Source of the DNA: JBCCCJ01 sp039029315
Lineage (GTDB): Bacteria > Bacteroidota > Bacteroidia > J057
Assembly (NCBI GenBank): GCA_039029315.1
Contig: JBCCGK010000003.1
Coordinates: 1 to 64,000, forward strand
DNA length: 64,000 bases
Direction: 5' to 3'
This document shows, piece by piece, positions 8,840 to 16,252 of the stretch. How positions within the stretch are numbered: position 1 is the stretch's first letter; each line of letters starts with the position of its first letter. The translations under genes were made by a program, and so were the position numbers. Below the pieces are notes generated by a model, which saw only the letters and a program-made list of their open reading frames with translations, was not told where the DNA came from and made no database searches.

Positions 8840-10126
8840 ATGATGAAGAACACAACATTTTTTTCCATCCTGGGCATTCTATGTCTTGTGAGTATTGGAT
8901 GTGAACGCCCTGAAATCAACAATTCTGACAACAATTATCCTCTGGACATTAGCATGACTGTCGAGGAAGATGAAGTCAGTCTCTCCTGGACACGAACCAA
9001 TGTCTCCTCTTTTGAGGGCTATGTGATATTGCGATCCCCAGATTCTATCCCCGATGATATCAACATTCTTGGACCTTCTCCTTTTTTCCTGGGACTGATC
9101 CAAGAATTGGATGAAACAGAGTTTGTCGACGATGAGATCCCTTTTGCAGAATCCTTGTACTACAAAGTCATCGCCAATGTAGGCGAAAGGATGCTGATCA
9201 GTCCAACGGTGCGCGCAGATTTTGATCGCACCATTCTTAACTTCCGCTTTGATCAATTCTTTTTTAATCGTGCGAATCAGAAAGGATATTTTATTGATAA
9301 TTTTTCAGGTCAAACGAATCGCTACGATTTCAAAGATGAGAAAGAAGAATCGGGCTTGAGCTTTCTGGGAGGGATCTCCTCCATGTCATTTGGAGACCGG
9401 GATGGAGGCGAAATCTATACGGCCAATCAGACCAATAAGCTCTCTATTCTAAATGAGGAGACCCTGACTGAGAAGACATCTATCACTGTCTCCTCTTCTA
9501 CATCAACTGGCATTTACCATTCTATCTATAGAGGTGACCTATTGTTCATGACGACCAGAATTTGGAATTCTCCTTTCCAGGTCTACCGACGGTCAACAAG
9601 AGCACTGGTGGATCAATTTACTTATCAAAGCCCCTCGGAAGAGCGTACCATTGCTTTTCTTTCTGATTCTGCAAATAAAATGATTGCTGCTTCGAGAAGC
9701 CATCTGGATTACCTACATCTGAGTGAATCCGGTGCCATCGTCGAGCGAAAGGACTTGGCACATTTTGAATTTTCATTCTTGCTGCCGCAGCCAGTTGTCT
9801 CCCCCGATGGCGAATATGTGATTCCTTACACCAGTGGGCGGGTATTTAGCACCAACCCAATTCAGGTGATCGGGTCCGTCGGGAACTTTACCTCCAATGC
9901 GACTGATTTTGCCTTTTCAGAAGACGGGACAAAAGTTTTTGCGATAAGAAGTTTTCCTGCGCAGGTGGAAGAATATTCTTTTCCTAACCTCCAACTGCTG
10001 AAGACACATAGGCTCGGCATCTTTTTGAAAAGGATATTTGTTGAAGGAAATGACCTGGTTGTGCTAGGCAACATCCACACAAGTGGATTTGAACAAACTG
10101 TGATTGAAAGAATAGATATCGAATAA
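8840..10126 (+). CDS. Lipoprotein with FN3-like domain and beta-propeller
   Basis: 428 residues. Lipobox LVSIGC with Cys at about 21. Residues 35-125 read as a fibronectin type III-like sandwich (SLSWTRTNVSSFEGYVILRS near its start, YYKVIANVGE near its end). Residues 130-428 give repeated four-strand blades (ISSMSFGDRDGGEIYTANQ, VVSPDGEYVIPYTSG, FAFSEDGTKVFAIRS), typical of a seven-bladed YVTN/WD-like propeller. It probably sits on the outer membrane and binds a ligand or partner. The barrel gene follows after 13 bases and the di-haem peroxidase after it, so the three may act together. Function not known. Confidence 0.65.
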   Translation: MMKNTTFFSILGILCLVSIGCERPEINNSDNNYPLDISMTVEEDEVSLSWTRTNVSSFEGYVILRSPDSIPDDINILGPSPFFLGLIQELDETEFVDDEIPFAESLYYKVIANVGERMLISPTVRADFDRTILNFRFDQFFFNRANQKGYFIDNFSGQTNRYDFKDEKEESGLSFLGGISSMSFGDRDGGEIYTANQTNKLSILNEETLTEKTSITVSSSTSTGIYHSIYRGDLLFMTTRIWNSPFQVYRRSTRALVDQFTYQSPSEERTIAFLSDSANKMIAASRSHLDYLHLSESGAIVERKDLAHFEFSFLLPQPVVSPDGEYVIPYTSGRVFSTNPIQVIGSVGNFTSNATDFAFSEDGTKVFAIRSFPAQVEEYSFPNLQLLKTHRLGIFLKRIFVEGNDLVVLGNIHTSGFEQTVIERIDIE

Positions 10127-10139
10127 TTTACAACACATC

Positions 10140-10820
10140 ATGAGAATACCCTTAATGTATCTTCTATTTGCCTGCATATCCCTCCCCTTGATTGGACAGG
10201 GGCAGGACATCGATTCTCGGACCCCTCAAAGAAAGCGGTTTCCCATTACCCATCAAATCGGAATCAATGGTACCACTTTACTGAAACAGTTTGTCAAAGG
10301 AGCCGACTCAACCACAGCTCCCAGTCCCTATCTGTTTACTTACAAGTTCGGGCTAGGGCCCTTTGTGCTGCGTACGGGTTTGGGGGGGAGTATGCGCTCA
10401 GAATCCTTGCAGCAGGAAGGCTATGCGGATAGTGAAACGGATGAATTTTTTTCTGTAGAGGCACGAGTCGGGTTGGAATATCAAGCTGCTATGGGAAAGC
10501 GCTGGCAGGGATCATTTGGTGTTGATTACCTTGGATTTGGACAAGAAGATCGACACATCTCTGATACTGGATTTGACAAAGTGACCACCAGCACCCAGAC
10601 CAAGGGATGGGGAGTGGGTCCAGCGATTGGCCTGCGTTTTTTGGTCAATCAGCGTCTTAGTATATATACTGAAGGCGCATTCTATTATACCCAGTCTGAG
10701 AGGATCAATAGTCGTCTGTTTACGAATTTTCCTCAATTTGATGATCAAATCAGTGATGCAACACTTCGTGATATTCGGCTGCTTCTTCCAACGAGCATAT
10801 TTATTGTATATGAGTTCTGA
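10140..10820 (+). CDS. Hypothetical outer-membrane beta-barrel protein
   Basis: 226 residues. Signal peptide 1-21 (ends IGQGQ). Alternating polar/non-polar strands follow with Gly- and Tyr-rich turns (FKFG-, GLEYQAAMGKRWQGSFGVDYLGF, GPAIGLRFLVNQRLSIYTEGAFYY) and a C-terminus ending in an aromatic residue (FIVYEF), as is common for outer-membrane barrels of 8-10 strands. No specific family is recognised. It is placed 13 bases after the propeller lipoprotein and 50 bases before the peroxidase. Confidence 0.6.
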   Translation: MRIPLMYLLFACISLPLIGQGQDIDSRTPQRKRFPITHQIGINGTTLLKQFVKGADSTTAPSPYLFTYKFGLGPFVLRTGLGGSMRSESLQQEGYADSETDEFFSVEARVGLEYQAAMGKRWQGSFGVDYLGFGQEDRHISDTGFDKVTTSTQTKGWGVGPAIGLRFLVNQRLSIYTEGAFYYTQSERINSRLFTNFPQFDDQISDATLRDIRLLLPTSIFIVYEF

Positions 10821-10870
10821 AAATATTGTAACTTAATTTTCTCATCCGACCACTCACCAAACGTTGAGCC

Positions 10871-12022
10871 ATGAAAAAAAATCATCTCATCATTCCGACC
10901 TCTTTGGTAGCGATCATCTGTATATTGATTAGCAGTTGTCAACCAGAAGAGACCCTTCCTTATCGTTCTGAAAAGTTGACCCTTCCTTCTACTGCCTTTC
11001 AGTATGCAAGTCCTGAACTGCCCCAACACTTGAAATTTGTTGTAGATCAACAAAAACTGGATGCAATCACCAATGATGGGGCTACACTCGGGAGAGTATT
11101 GTTCTACGACAAAAAGCTTTCCGTTAACAACAAAGTTTCTTGTGGCTCCTGTCATCATCAGACATCCGCTTTTGCAGACCCGGTAGATTTTAGTGTGGGC
11201 TTTGAAGGGAAAAAGACAAGTCGAAATGCCTTGGCGATCGCCAATACGATCAATCAACCTACCTTCTTTTGGGATTCGCGAACCAAAAAGCTGGAGGATC
11301 TGGTCACTCAGCCCATCCTCAATCATATCGAGATGGGGATGGAAGATCTGGGCGAGCTGGAAGAAAAACTGGCCTCCATCAGTTATTATCCTCCGCTATT
11401 CGAGAAGGCCTTTGGATCACCCGAAGTGAGCAAGGAGCGCATTGCCTCAGCGGCAACCCAATTCATGAACAGCATGATTTCCTCCAATTCAAAAGTTGAC
11501 CGCAAAATGCAGGGTGGAGGCAGCTTGTCTCTGGCGGAACAACGAGGAGAATGGATCTTTTTTGGAAATGGTCGATGCTATTTATGCCATTCTGGTCCAG
11601 ATTTTCGTGGAGAACCCACAACTTTTGGGGGATTTGGTGTCCTTACAGGCTCGAACGAAACCTGGGCAAATATTGGCCTGGACGAGACTTATACAGACAA
11701 TGGCATTGGGCGAACCAATTCCGATATGAATGGAGTCTTCAAAGTACCTTCCTTGAGGAATGTTGCCTTGACTGAGCCGTATATGCACGATGGCAGATTT
11801 AAGACCTTGGAAGAAGTTGTAGAGCATTACAATTCTGGTATTGAGGATCATCCAAGTCTGGATTGGCGATTGCGGGGCACTGATATTGCTGGAAATGAAG
11901 GACCCGTTCGGATGGAAATGACCGAACAGGACAAAGCAGATCTGATTGCCTATCTTCATACCTTGACGGATCATGACCTGATTTCCGATCCCAAATTCTC
12001 GAATCCTTTTGAGGAGGAGTGA
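10871..12022 (+). CDS. Di-haem cytochrome c peroxidase (MauG/CcpA family) lipoprotein
   Basis: 383 residues. Lipobox ISSC at Cys23, so it is anchored in the periplasm. Two haem c motifs are visible: C91-G-S-C-H95 and C236-Y-L-C-H240, the usual spacing of di-haem peroxidases. The C-terminal half has the family motif PYMHDGRFKTLEEVVEHY. Members reduce hydrogen peroxide with electrons from a cytochrome, or as MauG-type enzymes oxidise a protein partner. The order here (propeller lipoprotein, barrel, peroxidase) suggests an envelope redox or metal-uptake unit, but the substrate cannot be read from sequence. Confidence 0.87.
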   Translation: MKKNHLIIPTSLVAIICILISSCQPEETLPYRSEKLTLPSTAFQYASPELPQHLKFVVDQQKLDAITNDGATLGRVLFYDKKLSVNNKVSCGSCHHQTSAFADPVDFSVGFEGKKTSRNALAIANTINQPTFFWDSRTKKLEDLVTQPILNHIEMGMEDLGELEEKLASISYYPPLFEKAFGSPEVSKERIASAATQFMNSMISSNSKVDRKMQGGGSLSLAEQRGEWIFFGNGRCYLCHSGPDFRGEPTTFGGFGVLTGSNETWANIGLDETYTDNGIGRTNSDMNGVFKVPSLRNVALTEPYMHDGRFKTLEEVVEHYNSGIEDHPSLDWRLRGTDIAGNEGPVRMEMTEQDKADLIAYLHTLTDHDLISDPKFSNPFEEE

Positions 12023-12049
12023 TTGTTGAGGACTTTATCTACTTTTGAT

Positions 12050-12092
12050 GTCATCCAGAAGACTGTGGGCTTACCAACTTTTTCTGGATGGC
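12050..12092 (+). terminator. Hairpin after the peroxidase gene
   Basis: CATCCAGAA (12052-12060) pairs with TTCTGGATG (12082-12090), extended by TG/CA across one mismatch. The loop is 21 bases and only a weak T-rich tail follows, so it may be a terminator or a processing stem. Confidence 0.3.
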
Positions 12093-12211
12093 ATTTCTAT
12101 TGTACCAAAAGCAAGTTCGTGAGAGCGCTGAATTTCTTTTGCTGCCTGAAAAACTGTAACTTAATCCCGGAAACTTGATTATATCCTAACTCTAACCCCA
12201 AATAATTATTT

Positions 12212-12664
12212 ATGAATAAGATGATGTTTCGAACAATTGGTTTGTTTTCTGTTTGCCTCCTATTCATGGCAAGCGCCTGGGCTCAGTCTCCGATAGGCAT
12301 TTGGAAGACCATAGATGATGAAACCAATCAGCCGAAATCTCTGGTTGAGATCTTTGAGAAAGATGGGAAACTATATGGAAAGGTAACCAAACTATTCCGT
12401 GGCCCAGATGAAGATCCTGATCCTGTGTGTGATAAATGTGATGAGGATGATCCACGCTATAACAAAAAAGTTGTCGGCATGCAGATCCTCGAAGGCCTGG
12501 AAAAAGAAAGTGATACAGAATGGGAAAATGGCAAGATACTTGATCCCAAAAACGGAAGCATATATAGCTGCTATATCGTATTGGAAGAGCCGAACAAGCT
12601 GAAATTAAGAGGATTTATTGGATTTAGTCTCCTCGGTAGAACGCAGTACTGGCACCGACAATAA
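12212..12664 (+). CDS. DUF2147 secreted protein
   Basis: 150 residues. Signal peptide 1-24 (ends SAWAQ). The mature part starts IGIWKTIDDETNQPKSLVEI, the family signature of DUF2147, and ends with the conserved block FIGFSLLGRTQYWHR. The fold is a small lipocalin-like beta-barrel and the function is unknown; related proteins are periplasmic. A CDKCDEDDP motif (near 72) could bind a metal, which is only a suggestion. It is a single-gene unit closed by a strong terminator. Confidence 0.85.
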   Translation: MNKMMFRTIGLFSVCLLFMASAWAQSPIGIWKTIDDETNQPKSLVEIFEKDGKLYGKVTKLFRGPDEDPDPVCDKCDEDDPRYNKKVVGMQILEGLEKESDTEWENGKILDPKNGSIYSCYIVLEEPNKLKLRGFIGFSLLGRTQYWHRQ

Positions 12665-12697
12665 GAGATCGCCTTTCCTTTGTCTTTTTATGCATAC

Positions 12698-12755
12698 AAG
12701 AATCTGAAAAGTCGATGATGGTAATAGTCACAACTTTTCAGATTCTTTTTTATTT
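12698..12755 (+). terminator. Strong intrinsic terminator after the DUF2147 gene
   Basis: A perfect 15-bp stem pairs 12698-12712 with 12733-12747, the loop is 20 bases, and a T-rich tail TTTTATTT follows. The A/T-rich complementary arm also makes it a possible bidirectional signal. Confidence 0.8.
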
Positions 12756-12778
12756 CCTCAAAATTTAATCTGTTATCT

Positions 12779-14926
12779 GTGATCAAGCAAACCTGTCTCC
12801 CCCTCATTGTCTTCTGTCTATTGTCCCCTTCACTTAGTTTGGCTGGAGAAGGGATGTGGATTCCTTTCCTCCTTCAGGCCAATGAAGCTGATATGCAAGC
12901 CAATGGCATGAAAATGTCAGCCGAAGATATATATAGTGTCAATCAGTCCAGTCTCAAAGATGCAGTGGTACTCTTTGGCGGAGGTTGCACTGGAGGAATC
13001 CTTTCCCAGGAAGGATTATTGTTGACCAATCATCACTGTGGCTTGTCTTATGTGCAGAATCTCAGTACACAGGAACAAAACTATCTGGAAAATGGCTTTT
13101 GGGCGATGTCGAAGGAGGAAGAATTGCCCAATCCTGGGTTGGGGGTTACCTTTCTCGTGCGGATCGAAGATGTTACAGATCAGGTGTTGGGAGGATTGGA
13201 AGTCGGAATCAGTGAAGAGCTTCGAGATGCTCATATTCGGGACAGAAGCCAGGAAATCAGAACCAAAGTCACGGAGGGAACAAGCTATGGAGCGCGGGTA
13301 GTCCCCTTTTATTATGGGAACGAATACTACTTGATTGTTACGCAGACTTATTCCGATGTGCGATTGGTGGCTGCCCCACCAAGAGCGATAGGCAAGTTCG
13401 GTGGAGAAGCAGATAACTGGCTGTGGCCACGACACAACGCGGACTTCATGATGTTCAGGGTATATGCTGCAGCTGATGGGTCGCCTGCTTCCTATTCTGA
13501 GAACAATGTTCCGCTCAAGCCCAAACATTCTATTCCCATCTCACTCAAGGGCGTACAGGAAAATGATTTCACGATGATCATGGGATATCCTGGAACCACA
13601 ATGGAATATCTACCCGCAGCGGGCGTGGAACTCGTTCAGGAATTGCGAGATCCTGTTCGTGTCAACCTGCGTGCCAAGCGTCTTCGCATCCTGGAGCAGG
13701 TGATGGACGCTGAACCAGACATGCGCCTGACCTATGCCAAAAAAGAAGCCGGTATTGCCAATGCCTACAAAAAATGGCGTGGAAGAGTGATGGGGCTTCG
13801 CAAAAACAATGCAGTTGTGGTGAAGGCAGATGAAGAAAAAATCTTCCAGCAAAAAGTAGATGCCAATCCAGAATGGAAAGAAAAGTATGGTGATTTGTTG
13901 CTAACCTTTGATAGTCTGTATCAAGAGCTTGCAGTAGCTCAATTTATGGTCGATTATTTCAATGAAGGCGGCAATATCATTGAGGTCATTCCCTTTGCTG
14001 CCAAGATATCCAATACGGCTCAAATATTCTCGGAATCAGACAATCCTGATGAGCGCATGGCAGCCATTGACAATGCCAAATCTCAAGGAAATCGCTTCTT
14101 TAGATCCTATCGTGCGGACATGGATCAAGCCTTGATGGGGGCTGTGCTTGAGGGATATATGGAAGATGTGCCACTGGAATTGCAACCTTCTATCTTTGAG
14201 GTGATTCATAATCAGTTTGGAGGGAATGCACAGGCATTTGCGAATTATGCCTTCCAGGTATCTCCACTCGTTAACCAGGATCGGTTTGATGAGTGGATCG
14301 AAAGCTTCGAAGCTGACAGTCTCTACAAAGATCCGATCTTCTATATGATGGTCAGCCTGAATCAAAATTATTATGAATATTTGCCCACTTACCAACAATA
14401 TACTGCCGCTGTAGACAGCCTGCAACGCATCTATATGCAAGCGCAGCGAGAAGTCTTTGCTGACAAACAATTTTATCCGGATGCCAATCTGACGATGCGG
14501 GTAACTTATGGGAAAGTAGAAGGAATGGAAGTGAGAAATGCGGTTCAATATAATTACTATACAACCTTGGGGGGAGTGATTGCCAAGCATGATCCCAAGG
14601 ACTACGAATTCGAGGTCCCTGATCGCCTGATAGAGCTATATGAGGCAGGAGATTTTGGGAGGTATGGAGAAGATGGCGAACTGCATGTCGCATTCATTGC
14701 ATCCAATCATACATCTGGAGGGAATTCAGGAAGTCCTGTCGTCAATGCTGAGGGACATTTGATTGGATTGAATTTTGACAGAAATTGGGAAGGGACCATG
14801 AGTGATTATTTTTATGATCCCAACCTTTGCAGAAATATCAGTGTAGATATCCGATATATCCTGTTCCTTGTGGACAAGTATGGCAATGCCGGGTACTTAT
14901 TAGATGAAATGGAACTAATGGAGTAA
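12779..14926 (+). CDS. S46 family dipeptidyl-peptidase, DPP11-like
   Basis: 715 residues from a GTG codon; no ATG sits nearby and the signal peptide (1-22, ends LAGEG) begins right there. S46 peptidases are periplasmic or surface serine enzymes that remove dipeptides from the N-terminus of peptides. The chymotrypsin-like triad is visible: His86 in TNHHCG, Asp222 in HNADFMMFRVY, Ser650 in GNSGSP. In this family the residue in the FD-x-NWE motif sets the preference: Gly gives DPP7 (hydrophobic P1), Arg gives DPP11 (Asp/Glu P1). Here it is Arg668 (NFDRNWEG), so DPP11-type acidic specificity is predicted. It converges on rsfS, 11 bases away. Confidence 0.9.
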   Translation: MIKQTCLPLIVFCLLSPSLSLAGEGMWIPFLLQANEADMQANGMKMSAEDIYSVNQSSLKDAVVLFGGGCTGGILSQEGLLLTNHHCGLSYVQNLSTQEQNYLENGFWAMSKEEELPNPGLGVTFLVRIEDVTDQVLGGLEVGISEELRDAHIRDRSQEIRTKVTEGTSYGARVVPFYYGNEYYLIVTQTYSDVRLVAAPPRAIGKFGGEADNWLWPRHNADFMMFRVYAAADGSPASYSENNVPLKPKHSIPISLKGVQENDFTMIMGYPGTTMEYLPAAGVELVQELRDPVRVNLRAKRLRILEQVMDAEPDMRLTYAKKEAGIANAYKKWRGRVMGLRKNNAVVVKADEEKIFQQKVDANPEWKEKYGDLLLTFDSLYQELAVAQFMVDYFNEGGNIIEVIPFAAKISNTAQIFSESDNPDERMAAIDNAKSQGNRFFRSYRADMDQALMGAVLEGYMEDVPLELQPSIFEVIHNQFGGNAQAFANYAFQVSPLVNQDRFDEWIESFEADSLYKDPIFYMMVSLNQNYYEYLPTYQQYTAAVDSLQRIYMQAQREVFADKQFYPDANLTMRVTYGKVEGMEVRNAVQYNYYTTLGGVIAKHDPKDYEFEVPDRLIELYEAGDFGRYGEDGELHVAFIASNHTSGGNSGSPVVNAEGHLIGLNFDRNWEGTMSDYFYDPNLCRNISVDIRYILFLVDKYGNAGYLLDEMELME

Positions 14927-14937
14927 CAGTCTCTTTC

Positions 14938-15297
14938 TTACTCGATTCGCTCTATCTTGGCATCTCCCCAGAGATCTTCCAGCCGGAAGAATGCTCTGGT
15001 GTCGCCCTGGAAAATATGCACCACAATATTGACATAGTCCAGGAGAATCCACTCTGCTTTGTCTATTCCTTCCTTGTTGTGCGGTTTTTCACCATTTTTG
15101 GACATTATCTCCATCACAGAATCTGCCAATGCTTGTACATGTCGATCCGAAGTACCTGTACATAAAACAAAAAAATCCGTAACGGAACCATCTGCATCGC
15201 GCAAATCCATACGCAGGATTTCTCTCCCTTTTTTTTCCTGTAATGCCTCGACTGCAATAGATGAAAGTGCCTTGGCATCCAATAAGACATTTGTCAT
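14938..15297 (-). CDS. rsfS: Ribosome silencing factor RsfS (Iojap)
   Basis: 119 residues, the usual length. RsfS binds ribosomal protein uL14 on the large subunit and blocks subunit joining when nutrients are scarce. The family signatures are present: DLRDADGSVTDFFVLCTGTSDRHVQALAD and, later, AEWILLDYVNIVVHIF and RAFFRLEDLWGDA (the last block is nearly invariant). Cytoplasmic. The usual partner gene ftsH is not adjacent here; the neighbours are an S46 peptidase (convergent) and the GDPD gene behind it. Confidence 0.95.
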   Translation of the reverse strand: MTNVLLDAKALSSIAVEALQEKKGREILRMDLRDADGSVTDFFVLCTGTSDRHVQALADSVMEIMSKNGEKPHNKEGIDKAEWILLDYVNIVVHIFQGDTRAFFRLEDLWGDAKIERIE

Positions 15298-15339
15298 TCA
15301 GTGCTATTTCGTGTAAAACTTGTTTTTGTCTAATTTAAT

Positions 15340-16236
15340 TTATTTTCCAACAATCTCCAATACTCGATCAGGATAGTCAGAGATGATTCCGTCTACACCC
15401 AATTGAAGGATTTGTTGAATATCTGAGGGGGAATTCACAGTCCAGGGAATGAGTTTCATGCCTTTTTGTTGACAACTGCTTACCATCTGTTCATCCACAA
15501 ATTCAAAGTATGGACTGTATACTTCTGGTACGAAGCCGAGTGCATCGAGGTTCTCTTCCAGAGTCTTTTGGTTTTCGATTAGCAGAACAAGCTGGAGATC
15601 TGGATATGTCTGATGTGCATATTGGAGGGTACGGATGTCAAAGGATTGAAGGGTGGTGCGGTCATAGATTCCTGTTTCCTTGAATATCGCAACGAGCAGA
15701 TCTACGAACTCTTTGGGCTTTGGATGATAGACATCGTCCCGATCAGGTCGGGATTTGGTTTCGATATTGTACAGGACTGCTGCCTTTCCCGCAGTCTTCT
15801 GATAGGCTTCTGCATGTTGAATGACTTCCCTCAAGAGGGGTTTATGGACAGACATCTGTTTCTGATTGGGAAATCGATGATGTGCTTTTGTCCCACAATC
15901 ATATTGCTGGACCTGTGCATACGTCATCTGATAAATATTGTGGGAGAGTTCATCAGCCTCGAGGATTTCATTGCCCTGAGGATCCAGGCAGATTTCATGA
16001 GACATAAAGGGCTCATGAGAGACAATGACCTCCTTGTCTTGGGTGATGACAGCATCGATTTCCAGAGTATTGACTCCAAGGAGGAGCGCATGCTCAAAGG
16101 CCGGAATGCTATTTTCCGGTAGAAGGCCGCGACAGCCTCTATGTCCCTGTATGTCGAGGGACTGTTGGGGGGATTCAGTCGTTGTGGTACAAGCAAACAA
16201 TAACATGATGAGAGAAAGCTTGAGGGGAGATTTCAT
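15340..16236 (-). CDS. Glycerophosphodiester phosphodiesterase lipoprotein
   Basis: 298 residues from ATG 16236, which puts a lipobox (MLLFAC) right after the hydrophobic core; the longer frame up to 16341 would bury it. The GDPD TIM barrel opens with GHRGCRGLLPENSIPAF (catalytic His-Arg-Gly and the PENS block), followed by LEIDAVITQDKEVIVSHEP (metal-binding Glu/Asp and catalytic His). It hydrolyses glycerophosphodiesters from lipid headgroups to glycerol-3-phosphate and an alcohol in the periplasm. The C-terminus ends with the expected GVDGIISDYPDRV motif. It starts 16 bases after the TonB receptor gene and is likely in its operon. Confidence 0.9.
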   Translation of the reverse strand: MKSPLKLSLIMLLFACTTTTESPQQSLDIQGHRGCRGLLPENSIPAFEHALLLGVNTLEIDAVITQDKEVIVSHEPFMSHEICLDPQGNEILEADELSHNIYQMTYAQVQQYDCGTKAHHRFPNQKQMSVHKPLLREVIQHAEAYQKTAGKAAVLYNIETKSRPDRDDVYHPKPKEFVDLLVAIFKETGIYDRTTLQSFDIRTLQYAHQTYPDLQLVLLIENQKTLEENLDALGFVPEVYSPYFEFVDEQMVSSCQQKGMKLIPWTVNSPSDIQQILQLGVDGIISDYPDRVLEIVGK

Positions 16237-16252
16237 ATGTGTTAAGAGAAAC

